From the NCBI GenBank assembly GCA_016206235.1, contig JACQRZ010000019.1, forward strand, positions 1 through 39,113: a DNA stretch of 39,113 nucleotides, read 5' to 3'. The DNA is from Candidatus Uhrbacteria bacterium (GTDB taxonomy: Bacteria > Patescibacteriota > Patescibacteriia > JACQRZ01). The translations under genes and the position numbers were made by a program. How positions within the stretch are numbered: the stretch's first letter is position 1; each line of letters starts with the position of its first letter. This document shows, piece after piece, positions 14,624-22,730 of this stretch. The notes under the pieces are model-generated. The model did not search any database, was not told the origin of the DNA, and saw nothing but the letters and a program-made list of their open reading frames with translations.

Positions 14624-16057
14624 ATGCCGCAAAAGCCAAACATTCCAACAGTGCTTATCATACTTGGCGCAACAGGGGATTTGATGACCAAAAAAGTGAT
14701 CCCCGCCCTTTTTTATTTGCATGAGCAGAGCAAGCTGCCTGAGCAGTTTAAGATTATTGGTTTTTCGCGCCGCGATTTGACGGATGAACATTTTAAAACA
14801 CATATTATCGACATTGTTGATCGAGCATACCCCGGACATACTTCGCAGACAAAGGCAGCCTTTTTAGACCTCTTTCTCTTCCAGCGAGGAAACTTTGATG
14901 TGAGGGAAGATTTCGGTTATCTCGCGAAACTGCTCGGCGCTGTTGACTCTCAGTGGGGCGTGTGCGCCAATAAACTTTTTTACTTAGCCGTGCACCCCAA
15001 TCATTTTGAGACGATCTTTACCAATATGGCACATGCTGGATTAACGATTGGCTGCGGACCCAATGAAGGTTGGACGCGCGTGATTGTCGAAAAACCTTTT
15101 GGCAATGATCTGAGTTCCGCAAAACAACTTGATGACACCATTCGTTCATACTTTCAAGAGGAGCAGATCTATCGCATTGACCACTATCCGGCAAAGGAGG
15201 TGCTACAAAACATTCTTTCTTTTCGTTTTTCAAACAAACTTTTTGAACAGTCGTGGAATAACGAGCATATTGAGTCGGTGCATATTCGGTTGTGGGAAAC
15301 GCTTGGAGTTGAGAAGCGAGGAGCATTTTATGATGCGGTCGGCGCGTTGCGTGATATGGGACAAAACCATGTTCTGCAAATCATTGCTCTTTTGACAATG
15401 GATCATCCTGAAAGTTATCATGCGAGCTCCATTCGAAAAAAACGCGCTGAGATACTTGAGCGGCTCGTGGTACCCACACGCGACGAGGTGCTCGCGTCGA
15501 CATATCGTGCGCAGTACCATGGCTACCGCTCGATTGCAAATGTGCATCCAGCCTCAGAGACAGAGACGTATTTTCGCGCGCGCGCGTATCTCGATACCCC
15601 GCGTTGGTGTGGCGTTCCTTTTATCTTTGAAAGCGGTAAGCGGCTTGGCGAGGCACGTAAGGAGATCATCGTGACATTTAAACATCCGAGTCCCTGCCTC
15701 TGTCTTGGCGACGGCCATCATCTCAAAAATATCGTCACATTCCATATTGAACCTGAAGAGAGACTCTCGCTACAGTTGGGAACAAAGAAGCCCGGGCTCT
15801 TATATGACGTGGAAGAGCGGATGGTACACATGCCCTATTCGCAAGGACCAAGTCTGCAGTACGCAGCAAATTACGCAAAACTTCTCTATGATGCGATTGT
15901 CGGGGATCAGACGCTTTTCACGAGCACCGAGGAGATACACTCTACCTGGCGGTTCATTGACCCTATCATTGAGCATTGGAACCAAGGCGTTGTACCGCTT
16001 GCAGTATATACGCCTGACACGAACGAGCCAATTCAAGGGAGACGCACTGCTCTCTAA
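14624..16057 (+). CDS. zwf: Glucose-6-phosphate 1-dehydrogenase
   Basis: Oxidises glucose-6-phosphate to 6-phosphogluconolactone, producing NADPH at the entry of the oxidative pentose phosphate pathway. The 477 residues are the usual bacterial length. LIILGATGDLMTKK near 11-24 is the nucleotide-binding start. VIVEKPFGNDL near 152-162 binds cofactor and substrate. The active-site signature RIDHYPAKE near 183-191 keeps the catalytic His and the Lys, with Pro-Ala in place of the usual Leu-Gly. Downstream the substrate-domain segments RGAFYDAVGALRDMGQNH near 230-247 are normal. The partner genes pgl and gnd are not adjacent. It follows a tRNA terminator by about 60 bp and has no obvious strong promoter. 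Confidence 0.95.
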   Translation: MPQKPNIPTVLIILGATGDLMTKKVIPALFYLHEQSKLPEQFKIIGFSRRDLTDEHFKTHIIDIVDRAYPGHTSQTKAAFLDLFLFQRGNFDVREDFGYLAKLLGAVDSQWGVCANKLFYLAVHPNHFETIFTNMAHAGLTIGCGPNEGWTRVIVEKPFGNDLSSAKQLDDTIRSYFQEEQIYRIDHYPAKEVLQNILSFRFSNKLFEQSWNNEHIESVHIRLWETLGVEKRGAFYDAVGALRDMGQNHVLQIIALLTMDHPESYHASSIRKKRAEILERLVVPTRDEVLASTYRAQYHGYRSIANVHPASETETYFRARAYLDTPRWCGVPFIFESGKRLGEARKEIIVTFKHPSPCLCLGDGHHLKNIVTFHIEPEERLSLQLGTKKPGLLYDVEERMVHMPYSQGPSLQYAANYAKLLYDAIVGDQTLFTSTEEIHSTWRFIDPIIEHWNQGVVPLAVYTPDTNEPIQGRRTAL

Positions 16058-16101
16058 CGATACGGCCGACTGAGATCACGCACATTTCTACGAGGCGTTA
16101 G

Positions 16102-16130
16102 TTGCCAGACAACCGATTGTGCGTTATACT
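16102..16130 (+). promoter_or_regulatory. Promoter of the parA-parB operon
   Basis: TTGCCA (16102-16107), a 17-bp spacer and TATACT (16125-16130). The expected start is near 16137, about 30 bp before the parA start codon. Confidence 0.72.
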
Positions 16131-16165
16131 TTGGGAGTCACGTTTGTTTCAATATGTGGGCGGGT

Positions 16166-16954
16166 ATGGCAAAAATAATTGCAATTGTAAACCAAAAAGG
16201 CGGCGTGGGGAAAACAACAACAGCCATGAATGTTGTTGATTTTTTGTCGCAAGAGGGAAAGAAGTGTCTTCTTATCGACCTTGATCCACAGGCAAACGCC
16301 ACGTCGGGCTTAGGACTGAATCCTGTAGAGCTCTTAGCAGGGACCTACGAAGTCTTGGCCGGAAGTGTGCATGCGTCAGATGCCCTGCAAAAACCTTCCA
16401 GCTATGCATTTCATCTTTTGCCCGCAACTGTTTCTCTTGCAGGTGCAAATATTGAGCTTGTGTCTGTTGACGAAAGAGAATTTCAGCTCAAGAAAAACAT
16501 CGAGCCTTTGCTTTCGCAGTACGATTATATTTTTATTGATTGTCCGCCTTCGCTTGGGCTTCTTACAATCAACGGTCTGGTTGCATCGGACAGCATTCTT
16601 ATACCCGTGCAGGCTGAATATTTTGCACTTGAAGGAATCGGTCAGCTTATGGAAACAATCCAGCTTGTACGAAATCACCTTAAACCTGATCTTGAAATTC
16701 TCGGAGCAGTTCTTACGATGTATGACAGACGGTATCGATTATCTGAAAGCGTCCTTCATGAGCTCTACCGCCATTTTCCGGAGAAGATTTTCCGCACTGT
16801 TATTCCTCGTAACGTCCGTCTTGCAGAAGCGCCAAGCCACGGAAAACCTATTTTTCACTACGATTCACTATCGCGAGGAGCAAAGGCATATGAGCGACTC
16901 GCAAAAGAACTTCTGGTTTTTTTCGAGGGAGTCGCTGCAGCTCCAACCGTATAG
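16166..16954 (+). CDS. parA: Chromosome partitioning ATPase ParA (Soj)
   Basis: Walker-type ATPase that works with ParB to segregate the origin region. From ATG 16166 it has 262 residues, the standard chromosomal Soj size. The deviant Walker A KGGVGKTT is at 11-18 with its signature Lys, the A' motif LLIDLDPQANAT is near 37-48, Walker B YIFIDCPPSLG near 115-125, and APSHGKPI near 220-227. The frame also opens at ATG 16154 (four residues earlier); MAKIIAIVNQKGG is the usual family start. parB follows after a spacer of degenerate short repeats. A dedicated promoter precedes the gene. Confidence 0.96.
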   Translation: MAKIIAIVNQKGGVGKTTTAMNVVDFLSQEGKKCLLIDLDPQANATSGLGLNPVELLAGTYEVLAGSVHASDALQKPSSYAFHLLPATVSLAGANIELVSVDEREFQLKKNIEPLLSQYDYIFIDCPPSLGLLTINGLVASDSILIPVQAEYFALEGIGQLMETIQLVRNHLKPDLEILGAVLTMYDRRYRLSESVLHELYRHFPEKIFRTVIPRNVRLAEAPSHGKPIFHYDSLSRGAKAYERLAKELLVFFEGVAAAPTV

Positions 16955-17035
16955 CTCGTGTCATTATTTTTTGCTATAGTAACTCACACTAGTTACGTAC
17001 TACCCACTACAAACTATTCACTACTCACTAAGATT

Positions 17036-17920
17036 ATGTCTTCTCCATCACTCGGCCGGGGACTCGACGCTCTTCTTTCGCGAAAGCTTCCAGTTTCCAG
17101 CACGCCACCTTCGCCACGCCATACCAATGACGGTACGCCTATTCAGGTGTCTGTAGACGGTATCAAGGCAAACAACAAGCAGCCGCGATACAGTTTTAAC
17201 GATGACCAGCTCAATGAGCTTGCCGAATCTATCCGCGAGTATGGCATCATACAGCCACTCGTTGTCATGAGGGAGGGCGAAGGATATCGACTGATTGCTG
17301 GCGAACGCCGACTGCGCGCTGCAAAAAAAATCGGACTCTCAACGGTTCCTGTTGTTGTTCGTGATGCTGCAGACCATGAACGACTCGCCTTAGCGCTTAT
17401 TGAAAATGTCCAGCGCGTTGATCTTAACCCAATTGAATTGGCGTTCGGGTATAAACAGCTTTTGGAGGAGTTTCAAATATCGCATGAAGAATTGGGCAGG
17501 CGGATCGGAAAAAGCAGGCCTGTTATCACCAATACTATACGCATGCTTCAGCTACCCCAAATGATTCAAGAAGGCATTAAGGAGGGAAAGATTAATGAAG
17601 GACATACGCGGCATCTTTTATCTGTCCGTGATGAGGAAAAACAACGAGAGCTTTACAATTCGATCGTTGCAAACAAGCTTACCTATGGTGACGCAGAGCG
17701 TATCATGCGCCAGATGACTGGCAAGCCAGCACCTCAGGCACGAAGAGTGAAGGGAAATCTGAGCCCCGACCCGCTTATTGCACAAAAAGAAGGGCACCTG
17801 CGTGAGTATTTTGGAACAAAAGTGCATATTGAAAAAAACGGCGAAAAGGGTAGTATTGTGATTGATTTTTATTCGCTTGAGCAGATGCGAGATTTGATCA
17901 GTAAGCTTTTAGGTGCATGA
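17036..17920 (+). CDS. parB: Chromosome partitioning protein ParB (Spo0J)
   Basis: CTP-dependent DNA clamp that loads at parS sites and recruits ParA and SMC. It has 294 residues. The N-terminal MSSPSLGRGLDALLSRKL is the ParA-stimulating start typical of Spo0J. GIKANNKQPRYSFNDDQLNE near 42-61 and RLIAGERRLRAAKKIG near 84-99 form the nucleotide-binding fold, ALIENVQRVDLNPIE near 120-134 follows, and the helix-turn-helix SHEELGRRIGKSRPVITNTI near 149-168 reads parS. The frame extends upstream to 16958, but that stretch is spacer repeat, and MSSPSLGRG matches family N termini. Its stop codon touches the left arm of the palindrome that leads into murA. No parS-like 16-bp palindrome was noticed in the window. 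Confidence 0.95.
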   Translation: MSSPSLGRGLDALLSRKLPVSSTPPSPRHTNDGTPIQVSVDGIKANNKQPRYSFNDDQLNELAESIREYGIIQPLVVMREGEGYRLIAGERRLRAAKKIGLSTVPVVVRDAADHERLALALIENVQRVDLNPIELAFGYKQLLEEFQISHEELGRRIGKSRPVITNTIRMLQLPQMIQEGIKEGKINEGHTRHLLSVRDEEKQRELYNSIVANKLTYGDAERIMRQMTGKPAPQARRVKGNLSPDPLIAQKEGHLREYFGTKVHIEKNGEKGSIVIDFYSLEQMRDLISKLLGA

Positions 17921-18026
17921 ATCCCGTTAGAGTTTTACCAGAATAGTAAATAATAAAGAAACTATGAATAACAGCAAAGATCATTTTTTCGATATCACAA
18001 CAACTATTAAAAAACTCTAACGGGAT
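17921..18026. repeat. 106-bp palindrome-bounded element between parB and murA
   Basis: ATCCCGTTAGAGTTTT (17921-17936) and its exact reverse complement (18011-18026) bound the whole spacer. The left arm starts right after the parB stop; the right arm ends inside the murA start codon (ATG 18025). The core CCCGTTAGAG/CTCTAACGGG is shared with the element in pyrD. Between the arms is a tiny frame, 17964-18020, encoding MNNSKDHFFDITTTIKKL. If the arms pair in mRNA, the murA start would be held in a stem. This could be an insertion or a leader that controls murA translation. Confidence 0.8.
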
Positions 18027-19278
18027 GAAATTTGTTATTAACGGCGGCAAGAAGCTGTCCGGAAGCATTCCCGTTTCGGGAATGAAAAACGCGGCGACAC
18101 CCATTATCGCGGCAGCACTCCTCACAGATGAGGAGTGTATTATTCATAATGTACCCCATATTCGCGACGTGGAAGTTATGCTTAGCATTTTGGAAAGCAT
18201 GGGAAGTCGTGTCGCATGGACGGGTGAGCATGATGTCACGATTTGCACTGCAGGTGCGCGCGCAGATACCATAGATGAAAAGACAATGAAACGTCTTCGC
18301 TCATCCATTCTTTTTATGGGTCCTTTTCTTTCGCGTTTTGAGCATGCATCAATTGCTGAGCCCGGAGGATGTATTATTGGCAACCGTCCCTTACATACAC
18401 ACTTTCATGCTTTGGAAAAACTTGGCGCGACGATTTCGCGAACAAACGGCCATTATGAAATTTCGCGAACCAACCTTCAAGGCACACGTGTAGTGCTTTT
18501 GGAGGCATCGGTGACTGCGACGGAAAACGCGCTTATGGCAGCCTGTATGGCGACTGGCACGACCACGATTATCAATGCAGCATACGAACCTCATGTTGCT
18601 GACCTTGCGAACTTTCTGTGCGCAATGGGAGCAAGGATCGACGGTATTGGTACGTCAACACTTACTATAGAAGGAGTGCATGCCCTGCACGGAACAGAAT
18701 ACACGATTATTCCCGATACTATTGAAGCCGGAACATTTCTTATCCTTGGACTGGCTACCAAAAGTGAAATTACTGTTCAGCATGCACGTTCTGATCACAT
18801 GGATCTCGTGCTGGAATGGCTCTACCAAATAGGCGCACGCTTTGATAGACAAGATGATTCCATTACACTGCGCCTATCGTCTGATTTGCGCGCAGCGCAT
18901 CTTGAATTCTATACGTATCCTCGGCTGCCAAGCGACCTCCAATCAATATTTGGCGTACTTGCAACGCAGCTTCGCGGTACAACGCTCATCCATGAAAAGA
19001 TGTTTGAAGGGCGTCTTGGCTACATTCAAGAATTGATTAAAATGGGTGCAAATGCCGTTATCTGTGATCCGCACCGAGTCCTTATTACCGGACCAACGCC
19101 GCTCTATGGCCAGGAGATACGTACATATGATTTACGTGCTGGAGCCGCGATGATCGTTGCCGGCCTGCTTGCAAGTGGACAGACAATCATTCATGATGTT
19201 GATATTGTTGATCGTGGCTACGAGTCACTCGAAACCCGACTTGCCGGATTAGGCGCAGATATCACACGAGTAGCGTAA
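18025..19278 (+). CDS. murA: UDP-N-acetylglucosamine 1-carboxyvinyltransferase
   Basis: Performs the first committed step of peptidoglycan synthesis, adding enolpyruvate to UDP-GlcNAc; target of fosfomycin. The 417 residues are the family length. SGMKNAATPIIAAALL near 19-34 holds the catalytic Lys and Asn. The loop EPGGCIIGNRP near 112-122 keeps the Cys attacked by fosfomycin, so no resistance-type Asp change is present. LPSDLQSIFGVLATQLRGTT near 301-320 and the terminal DIVDRGYESLETRLAGLGAD are typical. The ATG is embedded in the right arm of a 16-bp palindrome and has no separate ribosome site beyond CGGG next to it, so start access may be regulated. Confidence 0.96.
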   Translation: MKFVINGGKKLSGSIPVSGMKNAATPIIAAALLTDEECIIHNVPHIRDVEVMLSILESMGSRVAWTGEHDVTICTAGARADTIDEKTMKRLRSSILFMGPFLSRFEHASIAEPGGCIIGNRPLHTHFHALEKLGATISRTNGHYEISRTNLQGTRVVLLEASVTATENALMAACMATGTTTIINAAYEPHVADLANFLCAMGARIDGIGTSTLTIEGVHALHGTEYTIIPDTIEAGTFLILGLATKSEITVQHARSDHMDLVLEWLYQIGARFDRQDDSITLRLSSDLRAAHLEFYTYPRLPSDLQSIFGVLATQLRGTTLIHEKMFEGRLGYIQELIKMGANAVICDPHRVLITGPTPLYGQEIRTYDLRAGAAMIVAGLLASGQTIIHDVDIVDRGYESLETRLAGLGADITRVA

Positions 19279-19387
19279 GCACGAAATCCTAAATTCGAAG
19301 CACGAAACAAAATTAAAATTCAAAAATAAAAAAGTTAAACAATTATGTTTCGAATTTCGATATTCGAATCTCGAATTTTACCAAGGT
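19279..19387. repeat. Spacer of TTCGAA-type degenerate repeats before ctpA
   Basis: The AT-rich spacer has repeated variants of AATTCGAA and CGAATTTCGA (for example CTAAATTCGAAGCACG and ATTCGAATCTCGAATTTT), able to pair with each other. No gene or clear promoter is seen. Confidence 0.5.
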
Positions 19388-20659
19388 ATGTCCATTAACG
19401 ATATTGTTCCACAATCAAAAGACACCCCACGCTTTCCGTATGTTACATGGATAGTCATTTTCGGTATTGCAGTCGGTGGCAGTTTTTATGGCGGCTATCT
19501 CATGGGCGGGAAAGGCGTATCTCTTCCTGTTCAAGCGCCTTTAGGGCAAGAAAAAGAAGGAATCGTAAAAAATTTCGAGCGACCAGCACCGTCATATCTC
19601 AACAAAGATGTTGATTTTAATCTGTTCTGGGATGTTTGGAAACGCGTAAAAAGTGAGTATATTTCCAAAGATACTTCAGACACTCAGCTATTTTACGGAA
19701 GTCTTCGCGGTATTGTTTCTGCGCTCGATGATCCCTATTCTGAATTTTTCGACCCTGACCTTGCAAAACAATTTGATGAAAGCCTCTCGGGAAGTTTTGA
19801 AGGTATTGGAGCTGAAATTGGAATGAAGAACAAACAGCTTATTATTGTTGCTCCACTCGCGGGAACACCGGCAGAAAAAGCTGGTCTTAAAGCAGGAGAT
19901 CATATTTTGGCAGTTGATAAAAAAAGCACTGTTGATATGTCGATTGACATGGCAGTAAGTAACATTCGTGGCAAGGGTGGTACCAAGGTAACGCTGACGA
20001 TTTATCGGATAGGCGATAAGGAAGCACATGATGTTACGATTACTCGGCAAAAAATTGTGGTGCCATCAGTTGTGTGGGAACTGAAACCCGAATCAATCGG
20101 TTATATTAAGATATCGCATTTTAATCAGGATACTCAAGATCGATTTGCCGATGCGGTGCGCGAGGTATTAAGTAAGAACCCAAAAGGTTTAGTCATTGAT
20201 TTGCGAAATAATCCCGGAGGATATCTTGATACTGCAGTTCGCATTGCAAGTTACTGGGTTGAAGGCAAGACTATTGTTATTGAGAAATATGACGGAGAGC
20301 GTTCAGAAGAGTATCGAGCGCGCGGGCGTGCAAGTTTGAAAAATCTTAAAACCGTTGTGGTGGTCAACGAGGGAAGTGCATCAGCGTCAGAAATTGTGGC
20401 AGGTGCTTTGCAAGATTATGGAAAAGCAACGCTGGTTGGCAAAAAAACATTTGGCAAAGGATCGGTACAAACACTTCAGAAACTTGAAGATGGATCAGCG
20501 TTAAAGCTTACCATTGCCACATGGCTTACACCAAAAGGAAGATCCATCAACCAGGAGGGCATTACCCCGGATATTACCGTTGAACCGGCAAAAGGTGAGG
20601 TGTTAGCGGACAAAGAGAAGGATGTCCAACTCGAAAAGGCACTTGAGTTGCTGAAATAG
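19388..20659 (+). CDS. ctpA: Carboxyl-terminal processing protease (S41, CtpA-like)
   Basis: Membrane-anchored periplasmic or extracytoplasmic serine protease of 423 residues. A single helix at about 13-36 (YVTWIVIFGIAVGGSFYGGY) anchors it. The N-terminal tail-specific protease region includes LDDPYSEFFDP near 115-125. A PDZ domain spans about 130-220 (GIGAEIG, APLAGTPAEKAGLKAGDHIL). The catalytic domain has GLVIDLRNNPGGYLD near 267-281, the nucleophile in NEGSASASEIVAGAL near 326-340 and the general-base Lys in GKKTFGKGSVQTL near 351-363. The Ser-Lys dyad is therefore complete. It ends before a perfect bidirectional terminator shared with rpmA. Confidence 0.95.
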   Translation: MSINDIVPQSKDTPRFPYVTWIVIFGIAVGGSFYGGYLMGGKGVSLPVQAPLGQEKEGIVKNFERPAPSYLNKDVDFNLFWDVWKRVKSEYISKDTSDTQLFYGSLRGIVSALDDPYSEFFDPDLAKQFDESLSGSFEGIGAEIGMKNKQLIIVAPLAGTPAEKAGLKAGDHILAVDKKSTVDMSIDMAVSNIRGKGGTKVTLTIYRIGDKEAHDVTITRQKIVVPSVVWELKPESIGYIKISHFNQDTQDRFADAVREVLSKNPKGLVIDLRNNPGGYLDTAVRIASYWVEGKTIVIEKYDGERSEEYRARGRASLKNLKTVVVVNEGSASASEIVAGALQDYGKATLVGKKTFGKGSVQTLQKLEDGSALKLTIATWLTPKGRSINQEGITPDITVEPAKGEVLADKEKDVQLEKALELLK

Positions 20660-20689
20660 GTTATAGGTTATAGCTTGTAGATTGTAGAA

Positions 20690-20715
20690 AAAATCCCTGC
20701 AAGAGCAGGGATTTT
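20690..20715. terminator. Bidirectional terminator between ctpA and rpmA
   Basis: A perfect 11-bp stem AAAATCCCTGC / GCAGGGATTTT with loop AAGA. A-rich and T-rich flanks make it functional for both converging genes. Confidence 0.88.
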
Positions 20716-20737
20716 ATGATTTCGATGTTAAAGAATG

Positions 20738-21040
20738 TTATGCAGCTTTTTTTGGAGCAATTTTATCTGCAAAGACGTTGATGAAGGTGGTCGGTTTCAG
20801 ACTGCCGTCAAACTTTTTTTTCTTGAGTCGTGTAAAATGGACAAAACCATCGATCAACGAATAGAGCGTGTCATCGCCGCCTCGCTGCGTGTTCTTTCCA
20901 GCATGATATCGTGTGCCGCGTTGGCGAACTAAAATGGCGCCTTTTTTTGCAAAAGCACCTTCAAAAAGTTTTATTCCGAGCCTTTTTGCCTGCGAATCGC
21001 GGCCCCAGGCTGTAGAGCCGCCAGCTTTTTTATGTGCCAT
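20738..21040 (-). CDS. rpmA: Large ribosomal subunit protein bL27
   Basis: Ribosomal protein near the peptidyl transferase centre. The N terminus MAHKKAGGSTAWGRDSQAKR closely follows the bL27 start; no cleavable N-terminal extension of the Firmicutes kind is present. GAILVRQRGTRYHAG and GDDTLYSLIDGFVHF follow as in the family. The 100-residue length is slightly longer than the common 85, with a Lys/Pro-rich C-terminal tail. The usual partner rplU (bL21) is not adjacent. It is transcribed alone from a recognisable promoter (21081-21109) to a shared terminator. Confidence 0.95.
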   Translation of the reverse strand: MAHKKAGGSTAWGRDSQAKRLGIKLFEGAFAKKGAILVRQRGTRYHAGKNTQRGGDDTLYSLIDGFVHFTRLKKKKFDGSLKPTTFINVFADKIAPKKAA

Positions 21041-21080
21041 ATTTTATTAGGGCAGAGGATTTCTCAATAGTTCTTGTGAA

Positions 21081-21109
21081 AGTCTAGCATATGATTATGA
21101 CAAACGCAA
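21081..21109 (-). promoter_or_regulatory. Promoter of rpmA
   Basis: Read on the minus strand: TTGCGT (21104-21109), a 17-bp spacer and TAGACT (21081-21086). Confidence 0.6.
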
Positions 21110-21122
21110 GTCTTCAGTTATC

Positions 21123-21151
21123 TTGAAAAACAAAGGTTCATTTGCTATGCT
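21123..21151 (+). promoter_or_regulatory. Probable promoter of the cell-wall gene cluster
   Basis: TTGAAA (21123-21128), a 17-bp spacer and TATGCT (21146-21151), which would start transcription near 21158 and give a leader of about 110 nt. A second -10-like TATAAT lies at 21204-21209 without a well-placed -35 box. Confidence 0.55.
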
Positions 21152-21182
21152 ATGCATTATGCCCAGTAATACAACATCGACT

Positions 21183-21199
21183 GTTTGGCTTCGCCAAAC
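21183..21199 (+). promoter_or_regulatory. Leader hairpin upstream of the cell-wall cluster
   Basis: A perfect GTTTGGC-TTC-GCCAAAC hairpin lies just before TATAAT (21204). It could be a leader RNA hairpin or an operator. A second small stem CATCC-GAA-GGATG lies just before the first gene. Confidence 0.45.
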
Positions 21200-21268
21200 T
21201 GGGTATAATATGAAAACGATAGCAACCAGACAAACATAAATATACTAAATAAGAAAATCATCCGAAGG

Positions 21269-21670
21269 ATGGTCGATGATGATATACTGGGTATGATATT
21301 TTCCAAACTGTATTTACAACTCTTTTTCCGAGACCCCTTTTTACTTGTCAGCACCATTTTGGCCCTTGTTGGCAATATGCTCAACTGGGCGTTTATAGTA
21401 TGGAGGTACGATATTTTAGTCCGCCCAGAGCGGGAATTTATTTCTCTGCACTATAAAGTATTTTTGGGGCCCGATTTTTATGGTCCATGGCAGTATATTT
21501 TTTTTATTCCAGCACTTCTGCTTATTATTATGCTACTCAACTACTCGTTTGCGCGGCGCTTGTATCATTTTCAACGCATGAGTACGTACGCGCTTTCCAC
21601 TGCAAGTGTTTTTTGCCAAGCATGTGCTCTTCTGGCAACGCACCTTATTATTACGATTAATATTTTTTAA
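21269..21670 (+). CDS. Hypothetical membrane protein preceding mraY
   Basis: A 133-residue protein with three hydrophobic stretches: about 20-46 (LLVSTILALVGNMLNWAFIV), 73-92 (YIFFIPALLLIIMLLNYSFA) and 107-130. It has no catalytic motif and I do not recognise a named family. It ends 3 bp before mraY and therefore belongs to the cell-wall transcript, which suggests a role in envelope assembly. ATG 21293 (MIFSKLYLQLFF) is an equally likely start, since the first eight residues are acidic and unlike a membrane protein N terminus, and neither start has a clear ribosome site. Confidence 0.7.
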   Translation: MVDDDILGMIFSKLYLQLFFRDPFLLVSTILALVGNMLNWAFIVWRYDILVRPEREFISLHYKVFLGPDFYGPWQYIFFIPALLLIIMLLNYSFARRLYHFQRMSTYALSTASVFCQACALLATHLIITINIF

Positions 21671-21673
21671 GTC

Positions 21674-22720
21674 ATGGGTTCTGAGGTTCTTAAAATTTCT
21701 CTTCTATCAACACTCGCATTTCTTGTTGCGTGGGCATGGGAACCACTCCTCATTCGATTACTCCAACGATATGGTATTGGCAAACAGATTCGAGATGGGC
21801 GATCTGCACCCGTCTATTCTAAGCTTCACCAAGCAAAAAAGGGAATGCTTACGATGGGTGGAGTGTTGGTGTGGGTAACAGTTCTCATCATTGCCGTGGG
21901 CGTATACTATCTCTCTGTTTTTTTTCCAAACCCATTCTTTTCAAACCTCAATTTTTTGAGTCGATCCCAGGTGTTTCTGCCCTTGGGAGCAATGGTGTTT
22001 GCTGCGATCGTTGGTATGGTCGATGATTTTTACAATGTAAAAAAATTGGGTCCAAAGGGTGGAGGACTTTCGATGCGACACCGCTTTCTTCTCTACACCC
22101 TTATTGCATCAGTATGCGCATGGTGGTTTTACGTAAAACTCGGATGGGATTTTCTCCATATTCCTTTTATGGGTGATATTTCTATTGGCTTGTGGTACGT
22201 GCCATTTTTTATTTTGGTCATTGTCGCAACAGCCTTTTCTGTGAATGAAATTGACGGCCTGGATGGTTTGGCAGGGGGTACGCTACTGTCTGCGTTTGGC
22301 GCGTATGGCGCAATCGCATTCATTGAAGGAAAATATGATTTGGCAACCTTTTGTGGTGTTATTATTGGCGCACTGCTCGCATTTTTGTGGTATAACATTT
22401 ATCCGGCAAAGTTTATGATGGGCGACACAGGGGCAATGTCGTTGGGTGTTACGCTCGGCATTGTGGCTATTTTAACCAACTCCGCGCTTTTACTGCCAAT
22501 CATTGGATTGCTGTTTGTTATTGCCTCACTTTCTGTCATTATTCAGACAGCGTCAAAAAAACTCTGGGGTAAAAAAATATTTTTATCTTCACCCATTCAT
22601 CATCATCTCGAAGCCAGTGGATGGACAGAACCGACGATTGTTATGCGTTTTTGGGTGATCGCCATTATTACAGCAGTTATTGGTGTCATTATCGTTCTTG
22701 TCGAACGAGGATTTTATTAA
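21674..22720 (+). CDS. mraY: Phospho-N-acetylmuramoyl-pentapeptide transferase
   Basis: Integral membrane enzyme that transfers phospho-MurNAc-pentapeptide to undecaprenyl phosphate, forming lipid I. It has 348 residues and about ten membrane helices. TMGGVLVWV near 57-65 is the usual N-terminal marker. The catalytic Asp pair is in MVDDFYNVKKLG near 115-126, the third Asp region in NEIDGLDGLAGG near 191-202, then MGDTGAMSLG near 249-258, and the C-terminal His cluster SPIHHHLE near 305-312. All key residues are present. murD follows at 10 bp. Confidence 0.97.
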   Translation: MGSEVLKISLLSTLAFLVAWAWEPLLIRLLQRYGIGKQIRDGRSAPVYSKLHQAKKGMLTMGGVLVWVTVLIIAVGVYYLSVFFPNPFFSNLNFLSRSQVFLPLGAMVFAAIVGMVDDFYNVKKLGPKGGGLSMRHRFLLYTLIASVCAWWFYVKLGWDFLHIPFMGDISIGLWYVPFFILVIVATAFSVNEIDGLDGLAGGTLLSAFGAYGAIAFIEGKYDLATFCGVIIGALLAFLWYNIYPAKFMMGDTGAMSLGVTLGIVAILTNSALLLPIIGLLFVIASLSVIIQTASKKLWGKKIFLSSPIHHHLEASGWTEPTIVMRFWVIAIITAVIGVIIVLVERGFY

Positions 22721-22730
22721 GAGTGTTTGT

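Noticed and set aside
16958..17035. 26-codon N-terminal extension of parB
   Set aside because: It is encoded by spacer repeat DNA; MSSPSLGRGLDALL is the usual ParB start.
18364..18390. Fosfomycin-resistant MurA
   Set aside because: The active-site Cys is present in PGGCIIGNRP, so the usual Cys-to-Asp resistance change is absent.
21204..21209. TATAAT as the main promoter of the cell-wall cluster
   Set aside because: No -35 box at 16-18 bp; the TTGAAA/TATGCT pair at 21123-21151 has correct spacing. A minor or extended -10 role is not excluded.
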